Shown: positions 8,292-17,603, counted from the stretch's first letter. The stretch is DNA of 64,000 bases from Gynuella sunshinyii YC6258 (GCF_000940805.1 NZ_CP007142.1:658593-722592); one strand, 5' to 3'. Notes: generated from the letters alone by a model not told the origin. Numbers and translations: made by a program.

Positions 8292-9311
8292 TCAGAAAGA
8301 GGCAAATAAATTGATGTGTTTTTGCTTCCAGCTCAGCATTACTTTTTTTGCGGGCGTGATGACCTGCTCATCCATTTTTTCTTCAGCGATATAACAGATC
8401 ACCTTTTCACCGCTATCGAGCAGAGTCTCGATAAAGTAAAACTGTGCCTGAAATTCAATATCGATAATTTTTCCGTAAGTGTAATAAGTATCTTCGTCCG
8501 GACGACTGTGAAAGGCGGAGATGGATATCTGGTCTGCACGTACGGAAAATGGCTGTTTTATATCAGCGTTGTCGAGTACATCGGCTGAGAGAACGTTATG
8601 ACCACCGATAAAGTCAGCGACAAACGCTGAGTTGGGTTTTTCGAAGATTTCTCTGGGGTGTCCCTGTTGCTGAATGATGCCGTTATCCATGACGACAGCC
8701 ATATCGGCCAGTGCAAACGCCTCTTCCTGTGAGTGCGTTACATGGATAAACGTCAGCCCCAATGTTTTTTGCAGTTGTTTAAGTTCTTTGCGCATTTGTA
8801 TGCGTAGGAACGGGTCCAGTGCAGATAACGGTTCATCCAGCAACACGACATCCGGTTTGCAAATAAGAGCCCTTGCCAGGGCCACCCGCTGCTGTTGTCC
8901 ACCTGACAGTTGTGATGGTAATTTTCCGGCATGATCCACCATGTTGACCAATGACAGCATGTCCATCGCAGATGCGTGTCGTTCTGCTTTATTGACTCCG
9001 GAAACTTTCAACCCATAAGCCACGTTGTCAACACACGTCATGTGAGGAAATAACGCATAATTCTGAAACATCATCGCCGTGCCACGTTTTCTCGGTGGCA
9101 GATCTGTCACGTTGCGGTTATTCAATAAAATATCGCCGTCAGTGACATCCTCATGGCCGGCAATCATGCGCAAAGTAGTGCTTTTGCCGCATCCACTGGG
9201 TCCGAGCAGACAGCAATAACTACCTGCCGGAATGCGCAGATCAATGTCTTTGACCGCGACATGATCATCATAAGATTTACTGAGTTTGATGAGTTCAACT
9301 GCGCCTTTCAT
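8292..9311 (-). CDS. ABC transporter ATPase, PotA type
   Basis: This 339-aa ATPase has Walker A GPSGCGKST (residues 37-45), signature LSGGQQQRVALARAL, Walker B VVLLDEPLSALD and switch histidine in THSQEEA. A C-terminal TOBE-like extension of about 100 residues is typical of the polyamine/iron/maltose importer ATPases. It energises the two permeases encoded downstream and is the promoter-proximal gene of the six-gene operon. It is transcribed away from the GntR regulator, with a candidate operator just upstream of its ATG. Confidence 0.92.
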   Translation of the reverse strand: MKGAVELIKLSKSYDDHVAVKDIDLRIPAGSYCCLLGPSGCGKSTTLRMIAGHEDVTDGDILLNNRNVTDLPPRKRGTAMMFQNYALFPHMTCVDNVAYGLKVSGVNKAERHASAMDMLSLVNMVDHAGKLPSQLSGGQQQRVALARALICKPDVVLLDEPLSALDPFLRIQMRKELKQLQKTLGLTFIHVTHSQEEAFALADMAVVMDNGIIQQQGHPREIFEKPNSAFVADFIGGHNVLSADVLDNADIKQPFSVRADQISISAFHSRPDEDTYYTYGKIIDIEFQAQFYFIETLLDSGEKVICYIAEEKMDEQVITPAKKVMLSWKQKHINLFASF

Positions 9312-9325
9312 AAATGTCTCATAAC

Positions 9326-9337
9326 ATTGCTAACAAT
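9326..9337. promoter_or_regulatory. candidate GntR operator copy 1 (ABC operon side)
   Basis: The dodecamer ATTGCTAACAAT lies 15 nt upstream of the ATPase start codon and differs by one base from the perfect palindrome at 9517-9528. Two near-identical palindromes flanking a divergent regulator-transporter region are what one expects for autoregulated GntR control. No experiment is implied. Confidence 0.45.
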
Positions 9338-9516
9338 CCTGATTCGATAAATTGCAACTGCGGTGCCATATTTGCAGTTCAGCTTTTTAAGTGCCTGTTT
9401 TGAACTTTTATTCGGCATTTCTGCATCTGTTATGCACGTAAGTGTTTGCGGTTGTTTCTTTTTGGTGCGCTGCGGAAGCTTTTTCACTTTCGCAAACAGA
9501 CGCTCTTTGGTTTGAG

Positions 9517-9528
9517 ATTGTTAACAAT
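9517..9528. promoter_or_regulatory. candidate GntR operator copy 2 (regulator side)
   Basis: The perfect 12-bp palindrome ATTGTTAACAAT lies about 25 nt upstream of the GntR start at 9553. Together with copy 1 it brackets the divergent promoter region (9312-9552). Binding here would repress the regulator gene itself. Confidence 0.45.
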
Positions 9529-9552
9529 ATTTTGATGAGCAGGATGGCAGCT

Positions 9553-10260
9553 ATGGGTTTGTCAAAAAAAGAACTGGAAATTCAACGCATCACTGATTCA
9601 ATCACACAGGCGGTAGCGGAACAGCGATTACCACCCGGTACCCGGTTGGTGGAAGCGCAACTGGTCAATAATCTCAACGCCAATCGCAATCATGTCCGTG
9701 CCGCCTTACAACGGCTGGCCCTTCGTCATATTGTGACGATAGAAACAAACAAAGGTGCCAGCATTGCCCAGCCATCGGTTGAAGAAGCGCGTAATATTTT
9801 TATGGCGCGGACGATTCTGGAGCGGGGCATTATCGAAATGCTGGTGCAGAGACTGCGCAAAATGGACGTGACTCTGCTGAAAAAGCAAATACAGCAGGAG
9901 CAGAAAGCCATTATGCGCGGGCGACGCGAGGACATTATCCGTGAATCCGGAGACTTTCATTTGTTGCTGGCGAGATTGTCCGGTAATCCGGTACTGGTGG
10001 ATATGTTGAAGAATCTGATAACCCGCAGCTCACTGATTATCTCGCTCTATCAGAAACACAATAATCCTCAGTGTGGTTGTGATGAGCACAACAGCATTCT
10101 TAAAACCCTTGAAAGTGGTAACAGCCACTCAGCTGTCCAGTGCATGAGTCAGCATCTGCATGATATCGAGTACAGTTTGAATCTGGATTTCTGGGAGCAC
10201 CGGAAAGTGGATTTGAATCGGGTATTTAATGTCGAGGAGGAAAACATCGGCCCGGTATGA
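9553..10260 (+). CDS. GntR-family transcriptional regulator (FadR/FCD type)
   Basis: This protein of about 235 aa has an N-terminal winged helix (residues about 12-75, with LPPGTRLVEAQLVNNLNANRNHVRAALQRL) and an all-helical FCD-like ligand domain. The latter contains FMARTILERGIIEML and the metal-ligand-type histidines in DFHLLLARLSGN and CDEHNSILKTLESG. I chose the start at MGLSKKEL because AGGA lies 8 nt upstream; in-frame ATGs at 9535 and 9544 lack a proper site. It is divergent from the ABC transporter-racemase-oxidase operon and most likely represses it until the substrate or a metabolite binds. Confidence 0.87.
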   Translation: MGLSKKELEIQRITDSITQAVAEQRLPPGTRLVEAQLVNNLNANRNHVRAALQRLALRHIVTIETNKGASIAQPSVEEARNIFMARTILERGIIEMLVQRLRKMDVTLLKKQIQQEQKAIMRGRREDIIRESGDFHLLLARLSGNPVLVDMLKNLITRSSLIISLYQKHNNPQCGCDEHNSILKTLESGNSHSAVQCMSQHLHDIEYSLNLDFWEHRKVDLNRVFNVEEENIGPV

Positions 10261-10276
10261 GTGGTGTTTAAGATGC

Positions 10277-11449
10277 TCATACGGTAGGCAGTACCGGCCA
10301 GTACTCCACAATGGTGTTGTTCTGACAGATGGCGATATCACCGAAATATTGCAACACCGCTTCACTCTGGGTAGGACGCAGAAACACCATGTCGTCCGGT
10401 TGCACCGTATGGTTGTCGGGCAGTGCCATAAACTGCTGATTGGACGACTCGCCCCACAAACTGTTGGTTTTCAAGCCGACAGGTGAGACCGGTTCAGCCA
10501 TCCATTTGCCGCCATAGATAAAACAGCCTTGCCGCGGGAAGACCCTGAACTGTTGTAGCAGGTGGGTTAACCACGATGGCCCTGGCAGGGTTGCGTTGAC
10601 GGTTTTCAGTACCGGCGTGGCGAGGTACAGCGCCGGTTTGAGTGCGGTTAACGCCGGCAGATCAAAATCCGTGGGCTGTAAAAAAGCGGAGCCCACCGAT
10701 ATTTCATTGGCCGGCGTATCCGCCGAATAGGAGAGAATAGTCTTACTGCCGCCAGTATTGATGATTTCGCGGCTGGTTTCCGGCAGGCAATTCTGAAAGG
10801 CGCTTAGCTTTTGTTGGCTGTTGCGCAGTTCTTTGGCCGGTCCTCCAAACACGGCCGGAATTTCCGCCACCTGCGCGTCGTAAGCCATGAGGCCCCGGCA
10901 TTGGAGCCGGGCATAGCCTGCCAGCTGAGAGACGGCCTGGGCCAGTGCATCGGGAGAGACAAAGCCGCCGCGATGCAAGCCAACATCCACTTCAAATGCA
11001 AATGCCAGATCACACCCAAACGATTCTGCCAGCCCATGATACTGCCCCAGCCGTTCGCCGCTGTCGATCAGCCAGGTTGTTTGCTGCAACAGTCGCCGGA
11101 ACACGCTGTCCGGGCAGGTTTGCTGTAGCTGGCGCAAGGCATTTGCCGGCATGGGTTTACCATACAGGATGTCTGCATCCGGCCAGCGATCCAGTACCTG
11201 CAACGTGACCGGCAAATGAAAGCTCATGATTTTACGGCTGCCGACGGCCTGCATGACATATTCCAACAGCGGCAGGCAGGCCAGCGACTTATCGACGATG
11301 CGCAAACTCAGGTGCGATGGCAGTTGTCGGCTGATCAGTTGCAGGTTGTGGTCCATGCGGGTTTTGTCGATCAGCAGGGTCGGACGCCATATGCCGGCCC
11401 GGGCCAGGGCTTCGGCGAGACCACTGAAATAACGGTCATGTGCGGCCAT
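10277..11449 (-). CDS. D-threonine aldolase/DSD1-like PLP enzyme
   Basis: This 390-aa protein has the alanine-racemase-type TIM barrel followed by a C-terminal beta domain (VQPDDMVFLRPTQSEAVLQ). The presumed PLP lysine is in LRIVDKSLACLPLL near residue 53. Later barrel signatures include FEVDVGLHRGGF and INTGGSKT. Family members cleave or deaminate D-3-hydroxy amino acids such as D-threonine or D-serine, usually with a divalent metal. The gene begins 1 nt after the flavoprotein gene, so the two are coupled. It converges with the GntR gene, with a 16-nt gap. The substrate is unassigned. Confidence 0.8.
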   Translation of the reverse strand: MAAHDRYFSGLAEALARAGIWRPTLLIDKTRMDHNLQLISRQLPSHLSLRIVDKSLACLPLLEYVMQAVGSRKIMSFHLPVTLQVLDRWPDADILYGKPMPANALRQLQQTCPDSVFRRLLQQTTWLIDSGERLGQYHGLAESFGCDLAFAFEVDVGLHRGGFVSPDALAQAVSQLAGYARLQCRGLMAYDAQVAEIPAVFGGPAKELRNSQQKLSAFQNCLPETSREIINTGGSKTILSYSADTPANEISVGSAFLQPTDFDLPALTALKPALYLATPVLKTVNATLPGPSWLTHLLQQFRVFPRQGCFIYGGKWMAEPVSPVGLKTNSLWGESSNQQFMALPDNHTVQPDDMVFLRPTQSEAVLQYFGDIAICQNNTIVEYWPVLPTV

Positions 11450-11450
11450 A

Positions 11451-12737
11451 TCAGGCGCTCAGAAGCTGTTGCAGATAAGGCGACAGGAAGCGGCCTGCCG
11501 GATCCATACTGCGGCGCACTTCCATGGCATCCTGCCAGCGCGGGTACAGGCGGGCGAAATCGCTGGCGTTGAGATTATGCATCTTGCCCCAGTGTGGCCG
11601 GCCGTCATAGCGCCGGAAGATTGCTTCAGCGGCATGGAAATACGGCTGTGGATTTTCGCCGGCCAGATGGTGCACGGCAATCGAGCAGGTGGGTCGTTGA
11701 TAGAATGGGCTGAGCCAGAAATCATCCGCTGCCACCGCACGGACCTCCAACGGAAAATAAACGTTTGGAAACTGTGTCTCGGCCATTTTGATCAACTCGC
11801 GCAGGGCACTGGCACCGGCCTCGAATGGCAGGTGATACTCCATTTCGTTGAATCGGGTCCGGCGGTCAGTCACGTAGACATTCAGCCAGTCCTGGACATA
11901 ATCCTCCAGCGGCACTTTTGCCAGCGCCGAGCCGATCAGTTTTCGGCGCAGCCAGGGAAACCATGATAACCAGTTACGCAGTGCTTTTAAGGTATCCAGA
12001 CCGTCTTCATCCTCTTCTTCAGGGCGTGCTGACGGCGGCTGATCTGACAGATCGCTGCTGACATACAGGGCATGGTCAGAATAGGGAATGACAAAAAATT
12101 CGGTAGTCCGGTGGGCGCTCATCAATGCTTCCAGATTGTCCAGCATCTCCGCGACGGGAATGGGGCGACGCTGCCGGCGCAGGCGATAACCGGGCACATT
12201 CTTCATAGTGATCCGGGTAAGCGCCCCAAACGCGCCAAGGGTGACACCGGTGGCATGAATCATGTCGTCATCCCGGCCCTGAATAAACTCGCGCACTTCA
12301 CCGCGGCCGTCCACAAACGTCATCGCCTGTAACTGGGTGTGATAGGCCCCGAGGGTAATGCCGGTGCCATGTGTCGCGGTACCCAGTGCGCCGGCGATGG
12401 TCTGTTTATCGATGTCACCCATATTCGGCAGCCCCTGGCCGATGCCTTGAAGCAGTTTCATGAGATCCGATAACCGGGTGGCGGCGCCAATGGTGGCGGT
12501 CATCTCATCGGCATTGTGATCCACCAGGCCGGCAAATGCCGATAAATCAATGATAGAACCACTACTGGCGACCAGCGGCGTAAAGGAATGGCCTGAACCG
12601 ACAAAACGCAGGGGGGCAGGCGCTTCCCGGATTAATTCCTGTAGCGCCGGCTGGTCTGCTGGACGCAGCATCTTTTGTGGATTGGCCGATACGTAGCCGG
12701 ACCAGTTCTGCCAGTGAGATAGCGCTGTGGTTGTCAT
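11451..12737 (-). CDS. D-arabinono-1,4-lactone oxidase-type FAD flavoprotein
   Basis: This 428-aa protein has a PCMH-type FAD-binding domain. The loop RFVGSGHSFTPLV (near residue 45) contains the histidine that, in this family, can carry FAD covalently. GALGTATHGTG is the second FAD contact. The C-terminal ALO domain carries the conserved RPHWGKMHNL. Family members oxidise sugar lactones or alditols with oxygen or a cytochrome as acceptor. A GGAGGG ribosome binding site precedes the ATG. It sits between an MFS transporter and a PLP enzyme in one operon, suggesting catabolism of a polyhydroxylated compound. Confidence 0.85.
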   Translation of the reverse strand: MTTTALSHWQNWSGYVSANPQKMLRPADQPALQELIREAPAPLRFVGSGHSFTPLVASSGSIIDLSAFAGLVDHNADEMTATIGAATRLSDLMKLLQGIGQGLPNMGDIDKQTIAGALGTATHGTGITLGAYHTQLQAMTFVDGRGEVREFIQGRDDDMIHATGVTLGAFGALTRITMKNVPGYRLRRQRRPIPVAEMLDNLEALMSAHRTTEFFVIPYSDHALYVSSDLSDQPPSARPEEEDEDGLDTLKALRNWLSWFPWLRRKLIGSALAKVPLEDYVQDWLNVYVTDRRTRFNEMEYHLPFEAGASALRELIKMAETQFPNVYFPLEVRAVAADDFWLSPFYQRPTCSIAVHHLAGENPQPYFHAAEAIFRRYDGRPHWGKMHNLNASDFARLYPRWQDAMEVRRSMDPAGRFLSPYLQQLLSA

Positions 12738-12792
12738 TATTATGCCCTCCTGATAACTGCAGATTCAGTGAATATGGATGTCGGTTCAACCG

Positions 12793-13989
12793 TTACGGTT
12801 GCGGTAACAGCTGGCGCTGTTGTCGTTGCCGGAATACCAGCAACAGCAGGACTGCGAATGACAGTCCTGCACAGATGGCCGCAAACCCGGCCACCGGTTT
12901 GAAATTATCGGCACTGATCAGTGGCGTCACGCTGACGGGTCCCAGTGCTGCGCCGAATAACTGGGCGGCCGGGACCAGCAGTGCGGTTTTGCGGGTGGCA
13001 TCGCAGGCGACGGTCAGCTGAATCTGAAACGGCACGACAAACAACCACACAAATCCAATCAGCGCGGTGCAAACCCAGAAAGCCTTTAAGCCGGGTGCTG
13101 TAGCCAGCACCAGCGAGACACCGATTGCCACCAGTGCACAAATGGCGAGAGGAATCTGAAAATCCACCTTGCGTTCGGCAACAGTGGCGGACAATGCGGC
13201 CAGCACCTGAATGCCGAGACTGGCGGAAACCATGACGCCGAGAGTCGTGGCAGGGATGTTGGCCTGTAGTCCCAGGGGTTCGAGAAACGCCCACAGAGAC
13301 CCCAGAAACATATAGAAAAACAGGATACACAACAGCGACAGCAAGGGTTGTCCCTTCCAGCTGGTGCCCGGCTGGTGGTGTGCAGATGAGGGGATTTTGC
13401 CGTACTCGCGTGGCATCACCGCCACGCATATGAGGGTCAGCAGGCAGATGACCGACAACACCATAAATCCGGCTCTGGAACCGCCCGTTGGAATTGCCCA
13501 TTGCGACAGAATAAGTCCCGTAATACTTTGCGCAATGGTTTGCATGGAGACAAAATAGCCACCGTAACGACCGGCATGAACAGCACGGGCGATCAGTTCC
13601 ACCGCAATTGCCACCATACCGCCTTCGAGTATTCCGGCCAGTCCCCGCAGAATAATCAGCGGCATCGCGCCATCCATGACCGCCATCCCAAAATCAAAGA
13701 TGGCTACCAGAATGACCAGTATGGCGGCCTTAATTCGCAGGTGACGGCTGGAAATGGCAAACGCCGCCAGCACCGACCCGATCCCAATTGCCAGAATTTC
13801 CACGGTTGCCATGATGGCCAGCTGGTCATAAGTGACCCGGCCATCGGTCAGCATGGCACCCAATAAAATAGGCTGCAGGCCGAGTATCAACAATCCGGCA
13901 GAGCCGATCCACAACGCACTGATCTGAGCCAGGCGGGAAGGATTACCTACCAGCCATTGAGTATTCGTTTTGGAATGATTACCTGTCAC
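12793..13989 (-). CDS. MFS transporter
   Basis: This is a 398-aa integral membrane protein with about twelve hydrophobic helices in two six-helix bundles and a central cytoplasmic loop (near PREYGKIPSSAHHQPG). The start is GTG at 13989, with AGGAGGAGG 8 nt upstream. The longer ORF from 14082 adds 31 residues with no ribosome binding site and cysteine-rich non-membrane sequence. It heads the operon with the flavoprotein and PLP enzyme and probably imports or exports their substrate or product. The specificity is not readable. Confidence 0.85.
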   Translation of the reverse strand: MTGNHSKTNTQWLVGNPSRLAQISALWIGSAGLLILGLQPILLGAMLTDGRVTYDQLAIMATVEILAIGIGSVLAAFAISSRHLRIKAAILVILVAIFDFGMAVMDGAMPLIILRGLAGILEGGMVAIAVELIARAVHAGRYGGYFVSMQTIAQSITGLILSQWAIPTGGSRAGFMVLSVICLLTLICVAVMPREYGKIPSSAHHQPGTSWKGQPLLSLLCILFFYMFLGSLWAFLEPLGLQANIPATTLGVMVSASLGIQVLAALSATVAERKVDFQIPLAICALVAIGVSLVLATAPGLKAFWVCTALIGFVWLFVVPFQIQLTVACDATRKTALLVPAAQLFGAALGPVSVTPLISADNFKPVAGFAAICAGLSFAVLLLLVFRQRQQRQLLPQP

Positions 13990-14399
13990 AGTACCAGCCT
14001 CCTCCTGACAGACAATCAGAGCAGCACACACACAATTGCAATTGATGTCAACCTCGGCCAACAGCATTGGAAAAAGTTTCAAGAATCAAAAATAGAGAAC
14101 GGTGATTATGTGTCCCATCGACTATAAGTGGTTTGCATTATTACTGCCGGAAAATTTCCAGATACCAATGCCGGCTATGCGTATAGACGTTATCCCGTGA
14201 ACAGAGCTATGAGGCCGACAGCAGATAAGAGCAGGGTTTATGATGGTCAGTTAGTAAGGCACCAATAGGCTGGTTGGCGGTACCGGTGCCATTACGTCTG
14301 TCAGCGATGGGTGACTTGGCAAATGGGCGGTGTCCATGTAAAAGACCGATTTAGCACACTAAGTCTTGCAGTAACAATTTTTCAGGGAATCATTCAATT
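13990..14399. other. intergenic region between divergent MFS operon and GNAT gene
   Basis: About 410 bp with no convincing gene. It must hold the promoters for the leftward MFS operon and possibly the rightward acetyltransferase. I see no strong sigma70 pair, operator palindrome or hairpin. Confidence 0.4.
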
Positions 14400-14867
14400 A
14401 TGGTAATCAGAAAGGCCACTCCGGCTGACCTTGATGGGTTGGTAACATTGAATCATCAGATCGGCGAATATCATCATCTTCATGCCCCTAACGTTTTTGC
14501 GCCTCCATCACCGGAGGCCGCGGAGTTTATTGATAAAGCGCTGCAGGACACGAACAGGATTTTTCTGGTCTGTGAGCTGGACAATCATATCGTTGGTTTT
14601 CTGACTGCAGTGATAGAGCATAACCGGACAATTCCGTTTTTGGTCGCCGGACCCATCTGCCGCGTAAGCACATTGATTGTTGATGAGCGCTGTCGCTCCC
14701 AGGGAATCGGCAAGCAATTGATGAGTGAGTGTGAACAGCTGGCGATCAGTCAGGGTGCACTGGAGATCAGACTGGAAGTAATGGAGTTTAACCAGGGGGC
14801 TCAGTCTTTTTACCAGGCCCTGGGATTTCAAACACAATCCAGGATTATGAGCAGACTGCTTGGTTAG
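14400..14867 (+). CDS. GNAT-family N-acetyltransferase
   Basis: This 155-aa cytosolic protein has the GNAT fold: beta strand and helix at residues 1-60, then motif A VSTLIVDERCRSQGIGKQLMSE (about 98-119) with the R-x-x-G-I-G acetyl-CoA pyrophosphate loop. It ends with motif B ARSFYQALGFQ-like sequence (QGAQSFYQALGF). It transfers an acetyl group from acetyl-CoA to an unknown amine. AGGGAA lies upstream of the ATG. It stands alone between the MFS operon and a 660-bp gap. Confidence 0.85.
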   Translation: MVIRKATPADLDGLVTLNHQIGEYHHLHAPNVFAPPSPEAAEFIDKALQDTNRIFLVCELDNHIVGFLTAVIEHNRTIPFLVAGPICRVSTLIVDERCRSQGIGKQLMSECEQLAISQGALEIRLEVMEFNQGAQSFYQALGFQTQSRIMSRLLG

Positions 14868-15527
14868 GGAGTTGTTGATTTGGTCGCTTGCCATTTTGGA
14901 ATGCTGGCGGCTGGTTGCAAAACATCACATGTCGATCCGGCGATTAAAATATCCAGAGTGGCCGCGTGTTTGGTTTCATCCTTTAGTACCAAGTGTGGAG
15001 GTTTTCAATCACTTAAAAAGCCTCGAATACTGAGCTTTTCTAACACTAATTGATGATCCCTGGAATGAACGGTCTCCTGACCGGATCCATTGTCATTTTG
15101 TTTCTGCACAAAAAAATGGCACGGAATAGCGTCAAGAGATCTGCTTGAATGTTGTGGCTGTTAAATTAAATTTTTCTTTGTATGTTCGTTTGTTAACTAC
15201 AAGACAAGAGAAAGTTTCATTAACTTGCTGGATGCCGCCGCCAAATTCGCTTAACGGACATTATCAGCACCTTATCATAAAGATCGGGTTTATTATTCAG
15301 GCTCGTATTTGTAACGTTTGTTTAACGGTTTTCTTTCTCATTGTTAGCGGCTCTGACAAATCAATCCAACCCCTCTGTATCGTTCAAAAGTTCATCTTCC
15401 CGGTCGTGTTTTCGCATTTATCTTTTCCATTCATTCGATGCTATAAATGATTCAGCGGTCACCGAACAGATATTTTCCATGTCGCAAGCACCGCCAAACA
15501 TGTGTTGATTATAGGGAGGGGTCCCAT
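14868..15527. other. 660-bp AT-rich gap upstream of the HypX-like gene
   Basis: No ORF with coding character and no structured RNA motif is recognisable. The composition becomes distinctly AT-rich toward 15150-15450, as in a promoter or an acquired segment. The promoter for the HypX-like gene should lie here, but I could not pick one confidently. Confidence 0.35.
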
Positions 15528-17291
15528 TTGAAAGTTCTTATTCTTGCATCTGCTTTCAGTGGCTTAACACAAAGGGTATTTAAAGAGCTGTTATTGCTTG
15601 GGCATGTCGTTGAGCAACATTACGACCTTGATGAAATTATACTGCGCGATCAAGTGTCGCAATTTGAACCCGATATTATTATTTGTCCATTTCTGACTCA
15701 GAGGATACCGGAAGATATCTGGCGTCAGTATTTATGTCTGGTTATTCATCCCGGCATAGAAGGTGACAGAGGACCATCCTCTCTTGATTGGGCCATTATC
15801 GAACACAAGCCGCAATGGGGAGTGACGTTATTGCAGGCAGACGCGGAAATGGATTCTGGGGACATATGGGATACCCGGGTATTCGCGTTGCGTGAGGCAT
15901 CCAAACTCAGTGTATATAAGCGCGAGGTAAGCTCTGCAGCGGTGGATATGATCAAATCCACGCTGAGGAACATAGAGCAGCAACAGATAAATCCACGTCC
16001 GCTGGATTACACGAACCCAAAAGTCAAAGGCAAGCTCCGGCCATTAATGAAACGGGAAATCCGCGCCATTGACTGGCAATCAGATGCCAGTGAAGTTGTG
16101 GTTCGCAAAATGAATTCAGCAGATACCAGCCCGGGCGTGTTGATTTCTCTCTATGATTATCCGGTCTATTTATACGGAGCCAGCGAAGATACTTCCCACA
16201 CCGGACATCCTGGCGACATCATCGCTGTTTACAAAGACGCGGTCTGTTTTGCGTGCGCAACTGGCAGTGTCTGGATCCAGCAGATGAAGTGCAAACAGCA
16301 TCCGCGGCTCCCGGCCATAAAGTTACCAGCGGCTCAGGTGGTGCAGCATCTGTTACCGGTGCACGCATGGTCGGCAGTCAATACCGAGCCGGGTAATTGT
16401 GTGGCTGAGGATATCTACAGTGAACGGGATGGCGAGGTCACGTATCTGTATTTCAATTTCTATAATGGCGCGATGAGCACCCGCCAATGCCATGATTTGA
16501 AAAACGCATTGGTATCGATCAAGCAGACCGACACAAAATACATTGTGCTAATGGGTGGTGAGGATTTCTGGAGTAACGGTATTCATCTGAACTGCATCGA
16601 GGCTGCTGCTGATCCGGCTGAGGAATCATGGCAGAACATCAATGCCATAAATGATCTGGTGCTGGAAATTATCGACTCGCCTGATCACATGACCATTGCG
16701 GCATTGCGCAACAATGCCGGAGCCGGTGGCGTTATTGCCGCTCTGGCCTGTGATGAGGTCATTATTCGGGACGGGGTGGTGTTGAATCCTCATTATCAAC
16801 GGATGGGGTTATATGGGTCTGAGTACTGGACATATCTGCTACCTGCAAAAGTCGGCCATCGCCAGGCACAGAAAATTACCCTTGATTGTGAGCCGATGCT
16901 GGCCGCTGAAGCATTCGAAATCGGCCTGGCGGATACAGTGTTCCCGGAAGAATGGCAGGCATTCCATGACCATTTGAAAGTGTACTGCAGGGAGCTGACC
17001 AGACAGGTGGATCTGCCGGCTTTTTTAAGTAACAAAAGACAGCAACGACAGCATGACGAATCCATCAAACCGTTGACCCAGTATCGTGCTGAAGAATTGC
17101 AGGAAATGAAGCGTATCTTTGATGATTCCGGTAGTCGTTATCACCAGGAGCGCCGGGCGTTTGTCTACAAACAAAAAGGCCATCCTGTCGCCACCAGACC
17201 GGACGCATCATATGGGGCAGATCCTCTTCGGGAACCTGCCGATACATCTGAATATTCCCCATTGCTTTCGACGGCTGGATCCGGGGCGTGA
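15528..17291 (+). CDS. hypX: HypX/HoxX-like formyltransferase-crotonase fusion
   Basis: This 587-aa protein, starting from TTG at 15528, has GGGAGGGG 7 nt upstream. The ORF extension to 15447 has no such site. Residues about 1-270 resemble methionyl-tRNA formyltransferase/formyl-THF hydrolase domains, with the HypX signature HPGIEGDRGPSSLDWAI near residue 75. Residues about 300-560 are an enoyl-CoA hydratase (crotonase) domain with NNAGAGGVIAALACDEV and GLYGSEYWTYLLPAKVG. In HypX the pair converts formyl-tetrahydrofolate through formyl-CoA to CO, the iron ligand of aerobically made [NiFe]-hydrogenases. No hydrogenase or hyp gene is in the window, so the partner enzyme is either elsewhere or this homologue serves another purpose. 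Confidence 0.85.
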   Translation: MKVLILASAFSGLTQRVFKELLLLGHVVEQHYDLDEIILRDQVSQFEPDIIICPFLTQRIPEDIWRQYLCLVIHPGIEGDRGPSSLDWAIIEHKPQWGVTLLQADAEMDSGDIWDTRVFALREASKLSVYKREVSSAAVDMIKSTLRNIEQQQINPRPLDYTNPKVKGKLRPLMKREIRAIDWQSDASEVVVRKMNSADTSPGVLISLYDYPVYLYGASEDTSHTGHPGDIIAVYKDAVCFACATGSVWIQQMKCKQHPRLPAIKLPAAQVVQHLLPVHAWSAVNTEPGNCVAEDIYSERDGEVTYLYFNFYNGAMSTRQCHDLKNALVSIKQTDTKYIVLMGGEDFWSNGIHLNCIEAAADPAEESWQNINAINDLVLEIIDSPDHMTIAALRNNAGAGGVIAALACDEVIIRDGVVLNPHYQRMGLYGSEYWTYLLPAKVGHRQAQKITLDCEPMLAAEAFEIGLADTVFPEEWQAFHDHLKVYCRELTRQVDLPAFLSNKRQQRQHDESIKPLTQYRAEELQEMKRIFDDSGSRYHQERRAFVYKQKGHPVATRPDASYGADPLREPADTSEYSPLLSTAGSGA

Positions 17292-17603
17292 AACGGAGTT
17301 TGCCAGTCGCCTGGACAACATCCGGTAGCATATCTCTCTGATCGAGGAGTCGGGCGTTTCCGGCTTCTTGAAAATGCCTTCCAAGGACGTGCGGTTTATA
17401 CCCATATCGAGCGTCTCCCGGAAAAACACCATCTGCGGAATCCGCGCACATTCCAGTGGGCTTTAGGAACCTGCGAACAAGTCGCGATTGGTGTTTGTTG
17501 TTGTAGGAGGAGCCCTGCCTCAAGACGGACAGGTCCGGCACCAAGGGTATTTGCACCGGGGACGAGGCTCCTGCAAGGGTTCTGAAACTCTGTTCGTCGG
17601 AGT
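17292..17603. other. island-flanking non-coding stretch with REP-like inverted repeat
   Basis: This 312-bp gap separates the HypX-like gene from the GC-rich transporter block. At 17501-17576, TTGTAGGAG...AGCC is answered by GGCTCCTGCAA, with an inner pair near 17516-17536. This resembles the paired REP elements common in Pseudomonas and Halomonas intergenic regions. Between 17340 and 17470 a short plus-strand frame reads like protein but has no start and is interrupted, possibly a gene remnant. Confidence 0.4.

Noticed and set aside
17330-17475. Short plus-strand frame that reads like protein (ENAFQGRAVYTHIERLPEKH)
   Set aside because: No start codon, too short, and no recognisable family; kept only as a possible gene remnant in the island-flank entry.
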